From: an uncultured Eubacteriales bacterium
Lineage (GTDB): Bacteria > Bacillota > Clostridia > Christensenellales > Aristaeellaceae
DNA: 64,000 nt
NCBI GenBank assembly: GCA_900318145.1
Contig: ONJM01000001.1
Location: forward strand, 62,001-126,000
Direction of reading: 5' to 3'
A program made the position numbers and the translations under genes. The notes beneath the pieces are model-generated. The model made no database searches. It was not told where the DNA came from and worked only from the letters and a program-made list of their open reading frames with translations. Below, in pieces: positions 16,874 to 25,506 of this stretch. The stretch's first letter is position 1, and each line of letters opens with the position of its first letter.

Positions 16874-18153
16874 TCCGGATTCTGAAATACGGAGAGGTAC
16901 CCAACAGCGAAATCTTTGCCCGGTTCATGCCCACACTGGATGTGGCGGACAAGGTGGCGGAGATTATCCGGAACGTACGTGAGCGCGGCGACGAGGCGCT
17001 GCGGGAATATACGGAGAAATACGACCACGCGAGGCCGGAAAGCATTGTTGTGACGCCGGAGGAAATGCGGGAAGCGCTGGACTGCGTGGAACCGGATTTC
17101 CTGCGGATCCTGGAGAAGGCGGCCGCCAACATCCGGAAGTTCCACAGCAGGCAGGTGCGCAATTCTTTCATTATCAATGATGAGGACGGCATCCTGATGG
17201 GCCAGAAGGTCATTCCCGTGGACCGGGCCGGCCTTTATGTGCCCGGCGGGACGGCAGTCTATCCTTCCACGGTGCTGATGGACGTGATCCCCGCGAAGAT
17301 CGCCGGGGTGAAGGAAGTCATCATCACGACGCCTCCCGGACGGGACGGGAAGATCAATCCCGCCATCCTGGCGGCGGCTTCCGTGGCCGGGGCGGACCGG
17401 ATCGTGAAAGCCGGCGGCGCGCAGGCGATCGCGGCGCTGGCGTACGGGACGGAATCGGTGCCGAAGGCGGACCGGATTGTCGGGCCGGGCAACGCGTACG
17501 TGGCGGAAGCCAAACGGCAGGTGTACGGCATTGTGTCCATCGATATGATCGCCGGTCCCAGCGAAATCCTGGTGGTGGCGGACGGCGCGTCCGATCCGGC
17601 GTACGTGGCGGCGGACATGCTCAGCCAGGCGGAGCATGACAAAATGTCCAGCGCGGTGCTGGTGACGGATTCCGCGGAACTGGCGGAAAAGGTTTCGGCG
17701 GAGATTGAGAAGCAGATTCCGCAGCTGATCCGCGCGGCGATCGCGAGGGAATCCATCGACCGGAACGGAAAGATCATCGTGGCGGAGGATCTGCGCGCGG
17801 CGATCGATATTTCCAACGAGATCGCGCCGGAGCACCTGGAGCTGTGCGTGGACAATCCCTTCGACTACCTGGACAGCATCCGGCACGCGGGCTCCGTGTT
17901 CCTCGGCAGGAACTGCCCGGAAGCGCTCGGCGATTACCTGGCCGGACCGAACCACACGCTACCGACGCAGGGAACCGCCCGGTTCTGCAGCCCGCTGAGC
18001 GTGGATGACTTTGTGAAGAAAACGCAGTATACTTACTACACTGCGGAAGCGCTGCGGCGCGTGGCAAAGGACGTGGCCGCCTTTGCGGAGAAGGAAGGGC
18101 TGACGGGGCACGCGCGGAGCGCGCTGATCCGGACGGAACAGCGGCAGGGATAA
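16870..18153 (+). CDS. hisD: Histidinol dehydrogenase
   Basis: A 427-residue zinc enzyme of normal length that oxidises histidinol twice to histidine with NAD. Visible are VPGGTAVYPSTVLM, GGAQAIAALAYGTESVP, VGPGNAYVAEAK and GPSEILVVAD, plus the QAEHD zinc ligand region and the C-terminal HTLPT. ATGA overlap with hisG. A 45-bp gap follows, containing a copy of a dispersed 26-base intergenic element, before hisC. Confidence 0.97.
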   Translation: MIRILKYGEVPNSEIFARFMPTLDVADKVAEIIRNVRERGDEALREYTEKYDHARPESIVVTPEEMREALDCVEPDFLRILEKAAANIRKFHSRQVRNSFIINDEDGILMGQKVIPVDRAGLYVPGGTAVYPSTVLMDVIPAKIAGVKEVIITTPPGRDGKINPAILAAASVAGADRIVKAGGAQAIAALAYGTESVPKADRIVGPGNAYVAEAKRQVYGIVSIDMIAGPSEILVVADGASDPAYVAADMLSQAEHDKMSSAVLVTDSAELAEKVSAEIEKQIPQLIRAAIARESIDRNGKIIVAEDLRAAIDISNEIAPEHLELCVDNPFDYLDSIRHAGSVFLGRNCPEALGDYLAGPNHTLPTQGTARFCSPLSVDDFVKKTQYTYYTAEALRRVAKDVAAFAEKEGLTGHARSALIRTEQRQG

Positions 18154-18179
18154 GATCCTTTACTTCGTCCGGGATGACA
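18154..18179. repeat. Intergenic 26-base element, copy A
   Basis: A 26-base stretch that begins GATCC and ends GGATGACA, in the hisD-hisC gap. Copy B at 51453-51478 has the same length and ends with 18 of 26 positions identical. The ends ATCC/GGAT are complementary, so a small hairpin is possible. Confidence 0.5.
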
Positions 18180-18198
18180 CATGCGGGGAGGAAAGCAG

Positions 18199-19263
18199 AT
18201 GAGCCGGTTTTTTTCTGAAAAGTACGCAAAACTGGAACCGTACGTTCCGGGAGAACAGCCGAAGGATCAGCGGTATATCAAGCTGAATACCAACGAGAAC
18301 GCTTTCCCGCCCCATCCGGCCGTAGCGGAGGCGGCGGCGAAGGCCGCGAAGACGCTGCACCTGTATTCGGATCCGGAGTGCCTGGAACTCCGGAAGAAGC
18401 TGGCGGAAAGATACGGGCTGACGCCGGAGGAACTGGTGATCGTCAACGGGTCGGACGAGGTGCTGAACTTCGCTTTCATGGCTTTCTGCGACCGGAACAC
18501 TCCGGCGGTTTTTCCGGATATCACCTACGGGTTTTATCCGGTGTTCGCGAAGCTGAACGGGGTCCCTTACCGGGAAATCCCGCTGCGGGAGGACCTGACG
18601 GTCCGCGCGGAAGACTACCTGCAGGCGGAGGGTACGGTTTTTATCGCGAACCCGAACGCTCCGACCGGTATCGCCCTGGAGCGGGACCGGATCGAGGAGA
18701 TCCTGCGGGCGAATCCGGATCATGTGGTTGTCGTGGATGAGGCGTATGTGGACTTCGGCGCGGAAAGCTGCATCCCCCTGATCCGGAAATACGGCAACCT
18801 GCTGGTGACACAGACTTTTTCGAAATCAAGATCCCTGGCCGGCGGGCGGCTGGGCTTCGGAGCGGCCTGCCCGGAGCTGATCCGGGACCTGGAGACCATC
18901 CGGTATTCCACGAACCCGTACAATCTGGACAGCATGACGCTGGCAGCCGGCGCCGCCTGCCTGGAACATGACGAATACAATACGCGGAACTGCCGCACCA
19001 TCGCGGAGACGCGGGACAGGACGCGGGAAGCGCTGGCTGCCCTGGGATTTGAAGTAACGGATTCGAAGGCGAACTTCCTGTTTGCCAGGCATCCGGAAGT
19101 ATCCGGGGAGGAAATATACCGGCAGCTGAAGGAACGGGGCATCCTGATCCGTCATTTCCGCACGGAGCGGATCCGGGACTGGAACCGGATTTCCGTCGGA
19201 ACGGAGGAGCAGATGGCAGCAATGCTCCGGGAAACGGAGAAAATACTGGCCGGCTGCCGGTGA
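18199..19263 (+). CDS. hisC: Histidinol-phosphate aminotransferase
   Basis: A 354-residue fold type I PLP enzyme. The start is set at 18199, 7 bases after GGAGG, rather than at 18181. Motifs: TNENAFPPHP near the N-terminus, NPNAPTGI, VDEAYVDFG, and the Schiff-base lysine in TFSKSRSLAG (about residue 208), with the later GRLGFG. It transfers an amino group from glutamate to imidazole acetol phosphate. The C-terminal arginine segment GILIRHF is typical of HisC. Confidence 0.96.
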   Translation: MSRFFSEKYAKLEPYVPGEQPKDQRYIKLNTNENAFPPHPAVAEAAAKAAKTLHLYSDPECLELRKKLAERYGLTPEELVIVNGSDEVLNFAFMAFCDRNTPAVFPDITYGFYPVFAKLNGVPYREIPLREDLTVRAEDYLQAEGTVFIANPNAPTGIALERDRIEEILRANPDHVVVVDEAYVDFGAESCIPLIRKYGNLLVTQTFSKSRSLAGGRLGFGAACPELIRDLETIRYSTNPYNLDSMTLAAGAACLEHDEYNTRNCRTIAETRDRTREALAALGFEVTDSKANFLFARHPEVSGEEIYRQLKERGILIRHFRTERIRDWNRISVGTEEQMAAMLRETEKILAGCR

Positions 19264-19291
19264 CCGGCGGGCCGGAACGGAGGATTGAAGC

Positions 19292-19879
19292 ATGAGACAG
19301 GCGGAAATTTTACGGAAGACGGGGGAGACGGATATCCGCGTTTTCCTGGAGCTGGACGGCACCGGAACGTGCAGGATTGATACCGGCGTCGGTTTTCTGG
19401 ATCATATGCTGGAGCTGTTTGCCCGGCACGGCCGGTTTGACCTGGAGGTGAGCTGCAAAGGGGACATCCGGGTGGATGACCACCACTCCACGGAGGATAT
19501 CGGCATCGCGCTGGGACAGGCCTTTGATAAGGCGCTGGGAGACCGGAAGGGGATTGTCCGCTACGGGCAGATGATCCTGCCGATGGACGAAAGCCTGATC
19601 CTCAGCGCTGCGGATCTGTCCGGCCGGGGGCTGCTGGCGTACGATCTGCAGATTCCGGCGGAGAAGGTGGGTACTTTCGATACGGAGCTGGGGGAGGAGT
19701 TTTTCCGCGCGCTGGCGCATAACGCCCGCTGCACGCTGCACCTGAAGCAGCTGGCCGGCCGCAACAGCCATCATATCCTGGAAGGCGCCTTCAAGAGCAC
19801 GGCCCGCAGCCTTCGCGCCGCGGTGAAGATCGATCCGGACTGCGCGGGCGAGATTCCGTCCACGAAAGGAGTTCTCTGA
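19292..19879 (+). CDS. hisB: Imidazoleglycerol-phosphate dehydratase
   Basis: A 195-residue monofunctional IGPD, without the N-terminal phosphatase of enterobacterial HisB. Manganese-binding motifs GFLDHMLE, DDHHSTEDI, and the second-repeat HNARCTLHL and NSHHILEGAFK are all present. It dehydrates imidazole glycerol phosphate to imidazole acetol phosphate. Overlaps hisH by 1 base (TGATG). Because hisB lacks a phosphatase, the PHP gene at the operon end is expected to do that step. Confidence 0.97.
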   Translation: MRQAEILRKTGETDIRVFLELDGTGTCRIDTGVGFLDHMLELFARHGRFDLEVSCKGDIRVDDHHSTEDIGIALGQAFDKALGDRKGIVRYGQMILPMDESLILSAADLSGRGLLAYDLQIPAEKVGTFDTELGEEFFRALAHNARCTLHLKQLAGRNSHHILEGAFKSTARSLRAAVKIDPDCAGEIPSTKGVL

Positions 19880-20499
19880 TGGTTGCGATTATCGATTACG
19901 GCGTCGGGAATCTCTTTTCCCTGCGCTCCTCCTTCGCCGCGATCGGCGAGGAGGCGGTTGTGGCGTCGGATCCGGAAACGATCCGCGGCGCGGACCGGGT
20001 GATCCTGCCGGGCGTCGGCGCGTTCGGGGACGCGGCGGAAAAGCTGCGGCAGACCGGCCTGGACCGGACGGTCCGGGAGGAAGCGGAAAAGGGAAAGCCG
20101 CTGCTGGGCATCTGCCTGGGCATGCAGCTGCTGTTTGAGAAAAGCTATGAATACGGCGTCCATGAGGGCCTCGGACTGCTGCAGGGAGAAATCCGGCCCA
20201 TCGCGGAGCGAATTCCGGCAGGACTGAAGATTCCGCAGATGGGATGGAACGCGCTGAAGATCGTGCGGGAATCCCCCTTGCTGAAGTATACGAAGGAAGG
20301 GGATTACGTCTACTTTGTCCATTCCTACAGCGCGGTGAACTGCGGGGACGCCCTGCTGGCCGCGGTGGAATACGGCGCGGAGATTACCGCCTGCGCCGGA
20401 AAGAAGAATGTTTTCGGCTGCCAGTTCCATCCGGAAAAGAGCGGGGAAACCGGGCTGAAGATCCTGAAGGCGTTCTGTGAAACGGAGGCGGGTCAATGA
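19879..20499 (+). CDS. hisH: Imidazole glycerol phosphate synthase, glutaminase subunit
   Basis: A 206-residue class I glutamine amidotransferase. Nucleophile cysteine in LLGICLGMQLL (about residue 79), catalytic histidine and glutamate in GCQFHPEKSG (about 184), and the YFVHSY loop are present. It releases ammonia from glutamine and passes it to HisF. Starts on the last base of hisB and overlaps hisA by 4 bases. Confidence 0.96.
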   Translation: MVAIIDYGVGNLFSLRSSFAAIGEEAVVASDPETIRGADRVILPGVGAFGDAAEKLRQTGLDRTVREEAEKGKPLLGICLGMQLLFEKSYEYGVHEGLGLLQGEIRPIAERIPAGLKIPQMGWNALKIVRESPLLKYTKEGDYVYFVHSYSAVNCGDALLAAVEYGAEITACAGKKNVFGCQFHPEKSGETGLKILKAFCETEAGQ

Positions 20500-21212
20500 T
20501 TCTGTTTCCTGCCATTGACCTGTATGAAGGAAAAGCTGTCCGGCTGTACAAAGGCGATTACGCGCGGATGACCGTTTACAGCGATCATCCGGAGGAGATC
20601 GCGGCGGACTTCGCCGCCTGCGGCGCCACGCACGCGCACCTGGTGGACCTGGAAGGCGCGAGGAGCGGGGAAACGCCCAACCTGGACACGGTGCTGAAAA
20701 TCCGGGAAAGCACCGGGCTGTTCTGCGAGATTGGCGGAGGCATCCGCAGCATGGAAACGGTGGACCGGTACCTGTCCGCCGGGCTGGACCGGGTGATCCT
20801 GGGAACGGCGGCGGTGCAGGACGAGGATTTCCTGCTCCGGGCCGTGGAAAAATACGGCGATAAAATCGCCGCCGGCGCGGATATCCGGGACGGATACGTT
20901 TCCGTAAAGGGCTGGACGGAACAGTCCGGCGTGACGCTGGAGCAGTTCTGCGCCAGGATGGAAAAAATCGGGGTTTCCACGGTGATCTGCACGGATATTT
21001 CCCGGGACGGGGCCATGCGCGGGACAAACCGGGAAATGTACCGGATGCTTTCGGAAAAGTTCCGGCTGCAGATCACGGCTTCCGGCGGGGTCTCCACGCT
21101 GGAGGATGTGCGGAGCCTGCGGGACATGAACCTGTACGGAGCGATTATCGGCAAGGCGTACTACACGGGGGATATCGACCTGAAGAAAGCGATTGAAGAG
21201 GTGGCCCGGTGA
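20496..21212 (+). CDS. hisA: ProFAR isomerase
   Basis: A 238-residue TIM barrel. The N-terminal PAIDLYEGKAVRL carries the catalytic aspartate (about residue 8), and ASGGVST forms the C-terminal phosphate site. It converts the aminoaldose ProFAR to the ketose PRFAR. The first half DLYEGKAVRLYKGD distinguishes it from HisF. GTG start of hisF overlaps its stop by 4 bases. Confidence 0.96.
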   Translation: MILFPAIDLYEGKAVRLYKGDYARMTVYSDHPEEIAADFAACGATHAHLVDLEGARSGETPNLDTVLKIRESTGLFCEIGGGIRSMETVDRYLSAGLDRVILGTAAVQDEDFLLRAVEKYGDKIAAGADIRDGYVSVKGWTEQSGVTLEQFCARMEKIGVSTVICTDISRDGAMRGTNREMYRMLSEKFRLQITASGGVSTLEDVRSLRDMNLYGAIIGKAYYTGDIDLKKAIEEVAR

Positions 21213-21967
21213 TTACGAAGAGAATTATTCCCTGCCTGGACGTGAAGGACGGCCGGGTGGTGAAGGGCGTGAATTTCCAGCGCCTGGGGGACGTCGCCTC
21301 CCCGGTGGACCTGGCCCGGTACTACAGCGCGAACGGCGCGGACGAGCTGGTGTTCTACGATATTACCGCTTCGGCGGAGGGAAGGTCCCTGTTCACGGAG
21401 ATCCTGACGGAAACGGCGCGGACGGTTTTCATTCCGCTGACCGTCGGCGGTGGCATCAACACCACGGACGATTTTGACCGGGTGCTGAAGTGCGGGGCGG
21501 ACAAGGTTTCCGTCAATTCCGGCGCGATCCGGGATCCTTCGCTGGTGGGAAAAGCCGCCCGGCTGTACGGCGACCAGTGCGTGGTGCTGAGCGCGGACGT
21601 GAAGCGGGTGGACGGCGTGTTCCGGATCTTCGCCAAGGGCGGCCGGGAGAACACCGGCATGGAAGCGGTTGAGTGGATCCGCCGCTGCGTCGGGGAAGGC
21701 GCGGGGGAGGTCGTGGTCAACTCCATGGATACGGACGGCGTGAAGCAGGGATTTGACCTGGAACTGCTGGAGAAGGTCTGCGCCGCGGTGAAGGTGCCGG
21801 TGATCGCCTCCGGCGGCGCCGGGAAGATTGAGGATTTCATCACGCTGTTCCGGACGCTGCCCGGCGTGGACGCAGGGCTTGCGGCGTCGATCTTCCACTT
21901 CGGGGAAGTGGAGATCAATGAACTGAAGCGGGAAATGAAGCGGAACGGGATACCGGCGAGAATCTGA
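21209..21967 (+). CDS. hisF: Imidazole glycerol phosphate synthase, cyclase subunit
   Basis: A 252-residue TIM barrel beginning with GTG, read from within the hisA stop (GTGA). Catalytic aspartates lie in IPCLDVKDGRVVKG (about residue 11) and NSMDTDGVKQG (about 129). It uses ammonia from HisH to close the imidazole ring and release AICAR, which feeds purine synthesis. Length and motifs are normal. Confidence 0.97.
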   Translation: MITKRIIPCLDVKDGRVVKGVNFQRLGDVASPVDLARYYSANGADELVFYDITASAEGRSLFTEILTETARTVFIPLTVGGGINTTDDFDRVLKCGADKVSVNSGAIRDPSLVGKAARLYGDQCVVLSADVKRVDGVFRIFAKGGRENTGMEAVEWIRRCVGEGAGEVVVNSMDTDGVKQGFDLELLEKVCAAVKVPVIASGGAGKIEDFITLFRTLPGVDAGLAASIFHFGEVEINELKREMKRNGIPARI

Positions 21968-21985
21968 CGGAAAGGAACAGGAAAG

Positions 21986-22633
21986 ATGCTGAACATTGAT
22001 GAACTGAAGTTTGACGAGAAGGGACTGATTCCCGCGGTCGTGGTGGACGCGGAAAACGGGAAGGTGCTGACGCTGGCGTATATGAATAAGGAAAGCCTGC
22101 GGATTTCCATGGAGAAGGGGCTGACCTGCTTCTGGAGCCGGAGCCGGCAGGAGCTGTGGCTGAAGGGGGAGACCAGCGGCAATTACCAGCATATCGTTTC
22201 CATCACGGCGGACTGCGACCGGGACGCCCTGGTCGTCAAGGTGGAAAAGGACGGGCCGGCATGCCATCTGGGAACGGAAAGCTGCTTCGGCGAAACGGTC
22301 TGGGAGAGCGAAGAGCGGCACGAGTTTACGCTGGAAGGGCTGCTGGAGCTGATCCGGGGCCGGAAGACAGAGAAAAAGGAAGGCTCCTACACCACCTACC
22401 TGTTTGAAAAAGGGCTGGACAAAATCCTGAAGAAGGTGGGCGAGGAGTCCACGGAGGTGATCATCGCCGCCAAGGACCGGGACAGGAAGGAAACGGTCTA
22501 TGAGATCGCGGACCTGACGTACCACGTGATGGTGCTGATGGTTGAGGCGGGGATTTCCCTGCAGGATATCCATCGGGAGCTGGCGTCCCGCCATGTGATT
22601 GACCATAAAGTGAAACAGGAGAAAATGACCTGA
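21986..22633 (+). CDS. hisI: Bifunctional phosphoribosyl-AMP cyclohydrolase / phosphoribosyl-ATP pyrophosphatase
   Basis: A 215-residue fusion. The N-terminal HisI domain (about residues 1-105) has [15 protein letters not shown] and the zinc/magnesium ligands in ADCDRDA and GPACH. The C-terminal HisE domain (about 120-215) has [21 protein letters not shown] and the metal-binding EExxEV and later [10 protein letters not shown]. It performs steps two and three of histidine synthesis. HisIE fusions are common in bacteria. TGATG overlap with the following phosphatase gene. Confidence 0.96.
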   Translation: MLNIDELKFDEKGLIPAVVVDAENGKVLTLAYMNKESLRISMEKGLTCFWSRSRQELWLKGETSGNYQHIVSITADCDRDALVVKVEKDGPACHLGTESCFGETVWESEERHEFTLEGLLELIRGRKTEKKEGSYTTYLFEKGLDKILKKVGEESTEVIIAAKDRDRKETVYEIADLTYHVMVLMVEAGISLQDIHRELASRHVIDHKVKQEKMT

Positions 22634-23391
22634 TGTTTGACCTGCACATGCATACGGTCTGGTCCGACGGAAAGAACACGGCGGAGGAAATGGTTCAGGA
22701 AGCGATCCGCCGGGGGCTGGATACGGTGGGGATTTCCGACCACAGCTCCGGGGATCCCTGCGGGATGGCGCTGGCGCAGAGCGGTGACTACCGGGCGGAA
22801 ATCGCGGAACTGAAGCGGAAGTACGCTGGGCGGATCCGGGTTCTGTGCGGCCTGGAACGGGATTATCTGACGGACGATTTCGGCCCGTACGATTACACGA
22901 TCGGTTCCGTACACTGGCTGCGCATGCCGGACGGGCACCGCGTTTCCATCGACTGGACCGCGGAGAAACAGCGCGAAGGGGCGGAAAAGTATTTCGGCGG
23001 CGATTTCTACGCGCTGGCGGAAGCCTATTACGATACGGTGTCCCGGGTGGCGGAGGTTACGAAGTGCGATATCATCGGCCACTTTGACCTGATCACGAAA
23101 TTCAATGAACAGATGCCGGTGTACGACACGCGGCACCCGCGGTACGTCCGGGCCTGGCGGAAGGCGGCGGATGCTCTGCTGAAAACAGGGCTGCCGTTTG
23201 AGATCAACACGGGGGCTGTTTCCCGTGGGTATCGGACGTCCCCCTATCCGGACGGGGAAATCTGCCGGTACCTGCTGGACCGCGGCGCGCGGCTGATCTT
23301 TTCCAGCGACGCCCACGCGAAGGAGAACATTGCCTTCGGATTTGAAACCCTGGCCGCGGCGTGGCCGGATCCGGGCACCTGCCCGTTCTGA
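22633..23391 (+). CDS. hisK: Histidinol-phosphatase, PHP family
   Basis: A 252-residue PHP-domain hydrolase with metal ligands DLHMHTVWSDG (residues 3-13), SDHSSG (about 35-40), IGSVHWL (about 92-98), a HFD region near 150 and SSDAH near the C-terminus. These match the three-metal site of Bacillus-type HisJ/HisK histidinol phosphatases. Its one-base overlap with hisIE and the lack of a phosphatase in hisB make this the expected histidinol-phosphate phosphatase. The last gene of the operon, followed by a hairpin. Confidence 0.92.
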   Translation: MFDLHMHTVWSDGKNTAEEMVQEAIRRGLDTVGISDHSSGDPCGMALAQSGDYRAEIAELKRKYAGRIRVLCGLERDYLTDDFGPYDYTIGSVHWLRMPDGHRVSIDWTAEKQREGAEKYFGGDFYALAEAYYDTVSRVAEVTKCDIIGHFDLITKFNEQMPVYDTRHPRYVRAWRKAADALLKTGLPFEINTGAVSRGYRTSPYPDGEICRYLLDRGARLIFSSDAHAKENIAFGFETLAAAWPDPGTCPF

Positions 23392-23411
23392 AACAGCAGA
23401 AAAAATTTTTC

Positions 23412-23442
23412 AGCCTTCCGGGAACTTTTCCGGAAGGCTTTC
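23412..23442 (+). terminator. Terminator-like hairpin after the histidine operon
   Basis: A 10-bp perfect stem (23412-23421 with 23430-23439), 8-base loop, but only a short T run (TTTCGTCTG), so termination may be partial. Confidence 0.6.
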
Positions 23443-23494
23443 GTCTGACAGTATGAAGCCGGATGAGACGGCAACTGAAAGGAGACTGAAAACC

Positions 23495-25375
23495 ATGATG
23501 AAAAAGATCATCGCGATACTGGCGGCCGCTGTCATGCTGCTGACAGCCGCTTCCGCGGCGCTGGCCGACGACGGGATTCTCCGTCCCGGAGACCGGGGGG
23601 AGGACGTGGCGGCCCTTCAGCGGAAACTGATTGAACTGGAGTACCTGGAAGGGGAAGCCACCGGCGAATATGACGAGGCGACGGAAAAAGCGGTCCTCCG
23701 GTTCCAGCAGGATCATTACCTCCTGGAAACCGGCATGGCGGACAGCATAACCCGGCGGCTGATCGAGGCGGAAACGAAGCACGCCGACCGCAGCCCCTGG
23801 GGAGAGCCCGGCGAGTACACGGAGGAAGAGTACTACGATTCCGGGGCTGTGTTCGAAGCGAATATGATGCCGGCGCCCATGCCCATGATGACCGCCATGC
23901 CCGGAGGCGTATACAGCGGCGCGGCGAAATACAGCAACGCCGGATTCGGGAACGCATGGCCTGCTGAATTCAGCACGGACGAATACAGCCATATTGAGAG
24001 CAACCGTTTCCTCAGCACGCTGGCGTCCCCGCTGTCCACTTTCGCGGCAGACGTGGACACTTCCTCCTACGCCCAGCTGCGCCACAGAATCCTGAACGGG
24101 GAGAAGGTTCCCGCCGACAGCGTGCGGATCGAGGAAATGCTGAATTACTTCCATTATAACTACGCGCAGCCTGCCGGGGACGAACCCTTCGGCGTAACCA
24201 TCGAATACGCGGACTGCCCCTGGAACGAAAAAACGAAGCTGCTGCAGATCGGCCTGCAGGCGAAGACAGCGGAGCGCGACGGCATGCCCGGGCATAACCT
24301 GGTATTCCTGATCGATACTTCCGGAAGCATGTACGGCGCGGACCGGCTGGATCTGGTGAAGCGGGCGTTCCTGCTCCTGCTGGACGACCTGGACGCGAAG
24401 GATACGGTTTCCATCGTGGCTTATGCCAGCCAGGACCGGGTGGTGCTGGAGGGTGTTTCCGCCAGCGAGAAGACCAGGATCATGGACGCCATCAGCGACC
24501 TGGAGGCGGGCGGCTCCACCAACGGCAGCGCAGGTATTCTCCGGGCCTATGAAATTGCGGAAAAGTACTACGTGGAAGGCGGCGTGAACCGGATCCTGCT
24601 GGCCACGGACGGAGACCTGAATGTCGGTGTCACCAGCGAAGGCGAACTGGTCCGCATGGTGGAGGAAAAGCGGCAGGGCGGCATCAGCCTGACCTGCCTG
24701 GGATTCGGCATGGGCAACTACAAGGACAACAAGATGGAAGCCCTGGCGGATTACGGCAACGGCAACTGCTGGTATATCGACACCATCCATGAAGCCCGCA
24801 GGGCGCTGGTGACCGAAGGCGGCGGAACCTTCATCACGGTGGCGAAGGATGTCAAGATCCAGGTGGACTTCAACCCGGCCCTGGTGAAGGGTTACCGGCT
24901 GATCGGCTACGAAGACCGGGTGATGGCGGCGGAAGATTTTGCCAATGATGCAAAGGACGGCGGCGAAATCGGCAGCGGCCACCGGATGACGGCCCTGTAC
25001 GAGATCGTTCCAGCGGATTCCGACTTCGACTTCGGCGCGGCAGAAAGCCGCTATCAGCAGGCGGACGCCGGAAGCGAAAGCAGCGAGCTGCTGACCGTGA
25101 GCATCCGGGCCAAGGAGCCGGAAGGCACGGAAAGCAGGCTGTATGAATACCCGGTGGAGAACAGGCCGGCGGAAGCCCTCAGCGACAATATGAAATTCGC
25201 GGCGGCGGTAGCCGAGACGGGCATGATCCTGCGCGGCAGCGAATGGAAGGGCACTGCCACCTTTGAAAGCGCGCTGGCCCTGCTGCGGGACTGCGAAAGC
25301 GTGAAGGGCGACACGTACAAGGAAGAGTTCCTGTACCTGCTGAACCTGCTGAACCGGGAAACGGAAATCCGGTGA
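23495..25375 (+). CDS. Exported VWA-domain protein with N-terminal peptidoglycan-binding domain
   Basis: A 626-residue protein. The start at 23495 follows AAGGAGA and gives a signal peptide (about residues 1-25, ending ASAALA). Residues about 28-92 are a peptidoglycan-binding domain of the PG_binding_1 type (LRPGDRGEDVAALQRKL, then YDEATEKAVLRFQ). After a Gly/Met-rich linker comes a vWF_A N-terminal-like region (about 155-255), a von Willebrand type A domain with a complete MIDAS motif DTSGSMYG (about 274) and TDGDLN, and a DUF3520-type C-terminus (about 440-620). Central and C-terminal parts resemble YfbK-family proteins. The peptidoglycan-binding module points to a wall-associated adhesin or scaffold. 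Function unknown. Confidence 0.88.
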   Translation: MMKKIIAILAAAVMLLTAASAALADDGILRPGDRGEDVAALQRKLIELEYLEGEATGEYDEATEKAVLRFQQDHYLLETGMADSITRRLIEAETKHADRSPWGEPGEYTEEEYYDSGAVFEANMMPAPMPMMTAMPGGVYSGAAKYSNAGFGNAWPAEFSTDEYSHIESNRFLSTLASPLSTFAADVDTSSYAQLRHRILNGEKVPADSVRIEEMLNYFHYNYAQPAGDEPFGVTIEYADCPWNEKTKLLQIGLQAKTAERDGMPGHNLVFLIDTSGSMYGADRLDLVKRAFLLLLDDLDAKDTVSIVAYASQDRVVLEGVSASEKTRIMDAISDLEAGGSTNGSAGILRAYEIAEKYYVEGGVNRILLATDGDLNVGVTSEGELVRMVEEKRQGGISLTCLGFGMGNYKDNKMEALADYGNGNCWYIDTIHEARRALVTEGGGTFITVAKDVKIQVDFNPALVKGYRLIGYEDRVMAAEDFANDAKDGGEIGSGHRMTALYEIVPADSDFDFGAAESRYQQADAGSESSELLTVSIRAKEPEGTESRLYEYPVENRPAEALSDNMKFAAAVAETGMILRGSEWKGTATFESALALLRDCESVKGDTYKEEFLYLLNLLNRETEIR

Positions 25376-25397
25376 CCGCAGCCAGCGGGAAAACGGG

Positions 25398-25431
25398 AAA
25401 ACCGGGAGGACACATTCGTCCTCCCGGTTTT
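25398..25431 (+). terminator. Terminator after the VWA gene
   Basis: A 14-bp perfect stem (25398-25411 with 25418-25431) with a 6-base loop; the 3' arm ends in TTTT. No long T tract follows. Confidence 0.75.
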
Positions 25432-25506
25432 CAGCGCAAAACTGGCATTGCCCAAACGGGGAAAAAAGAGTAAGATAATCTGACAGAATTTTGAAGGAGA
25501 AACGCA

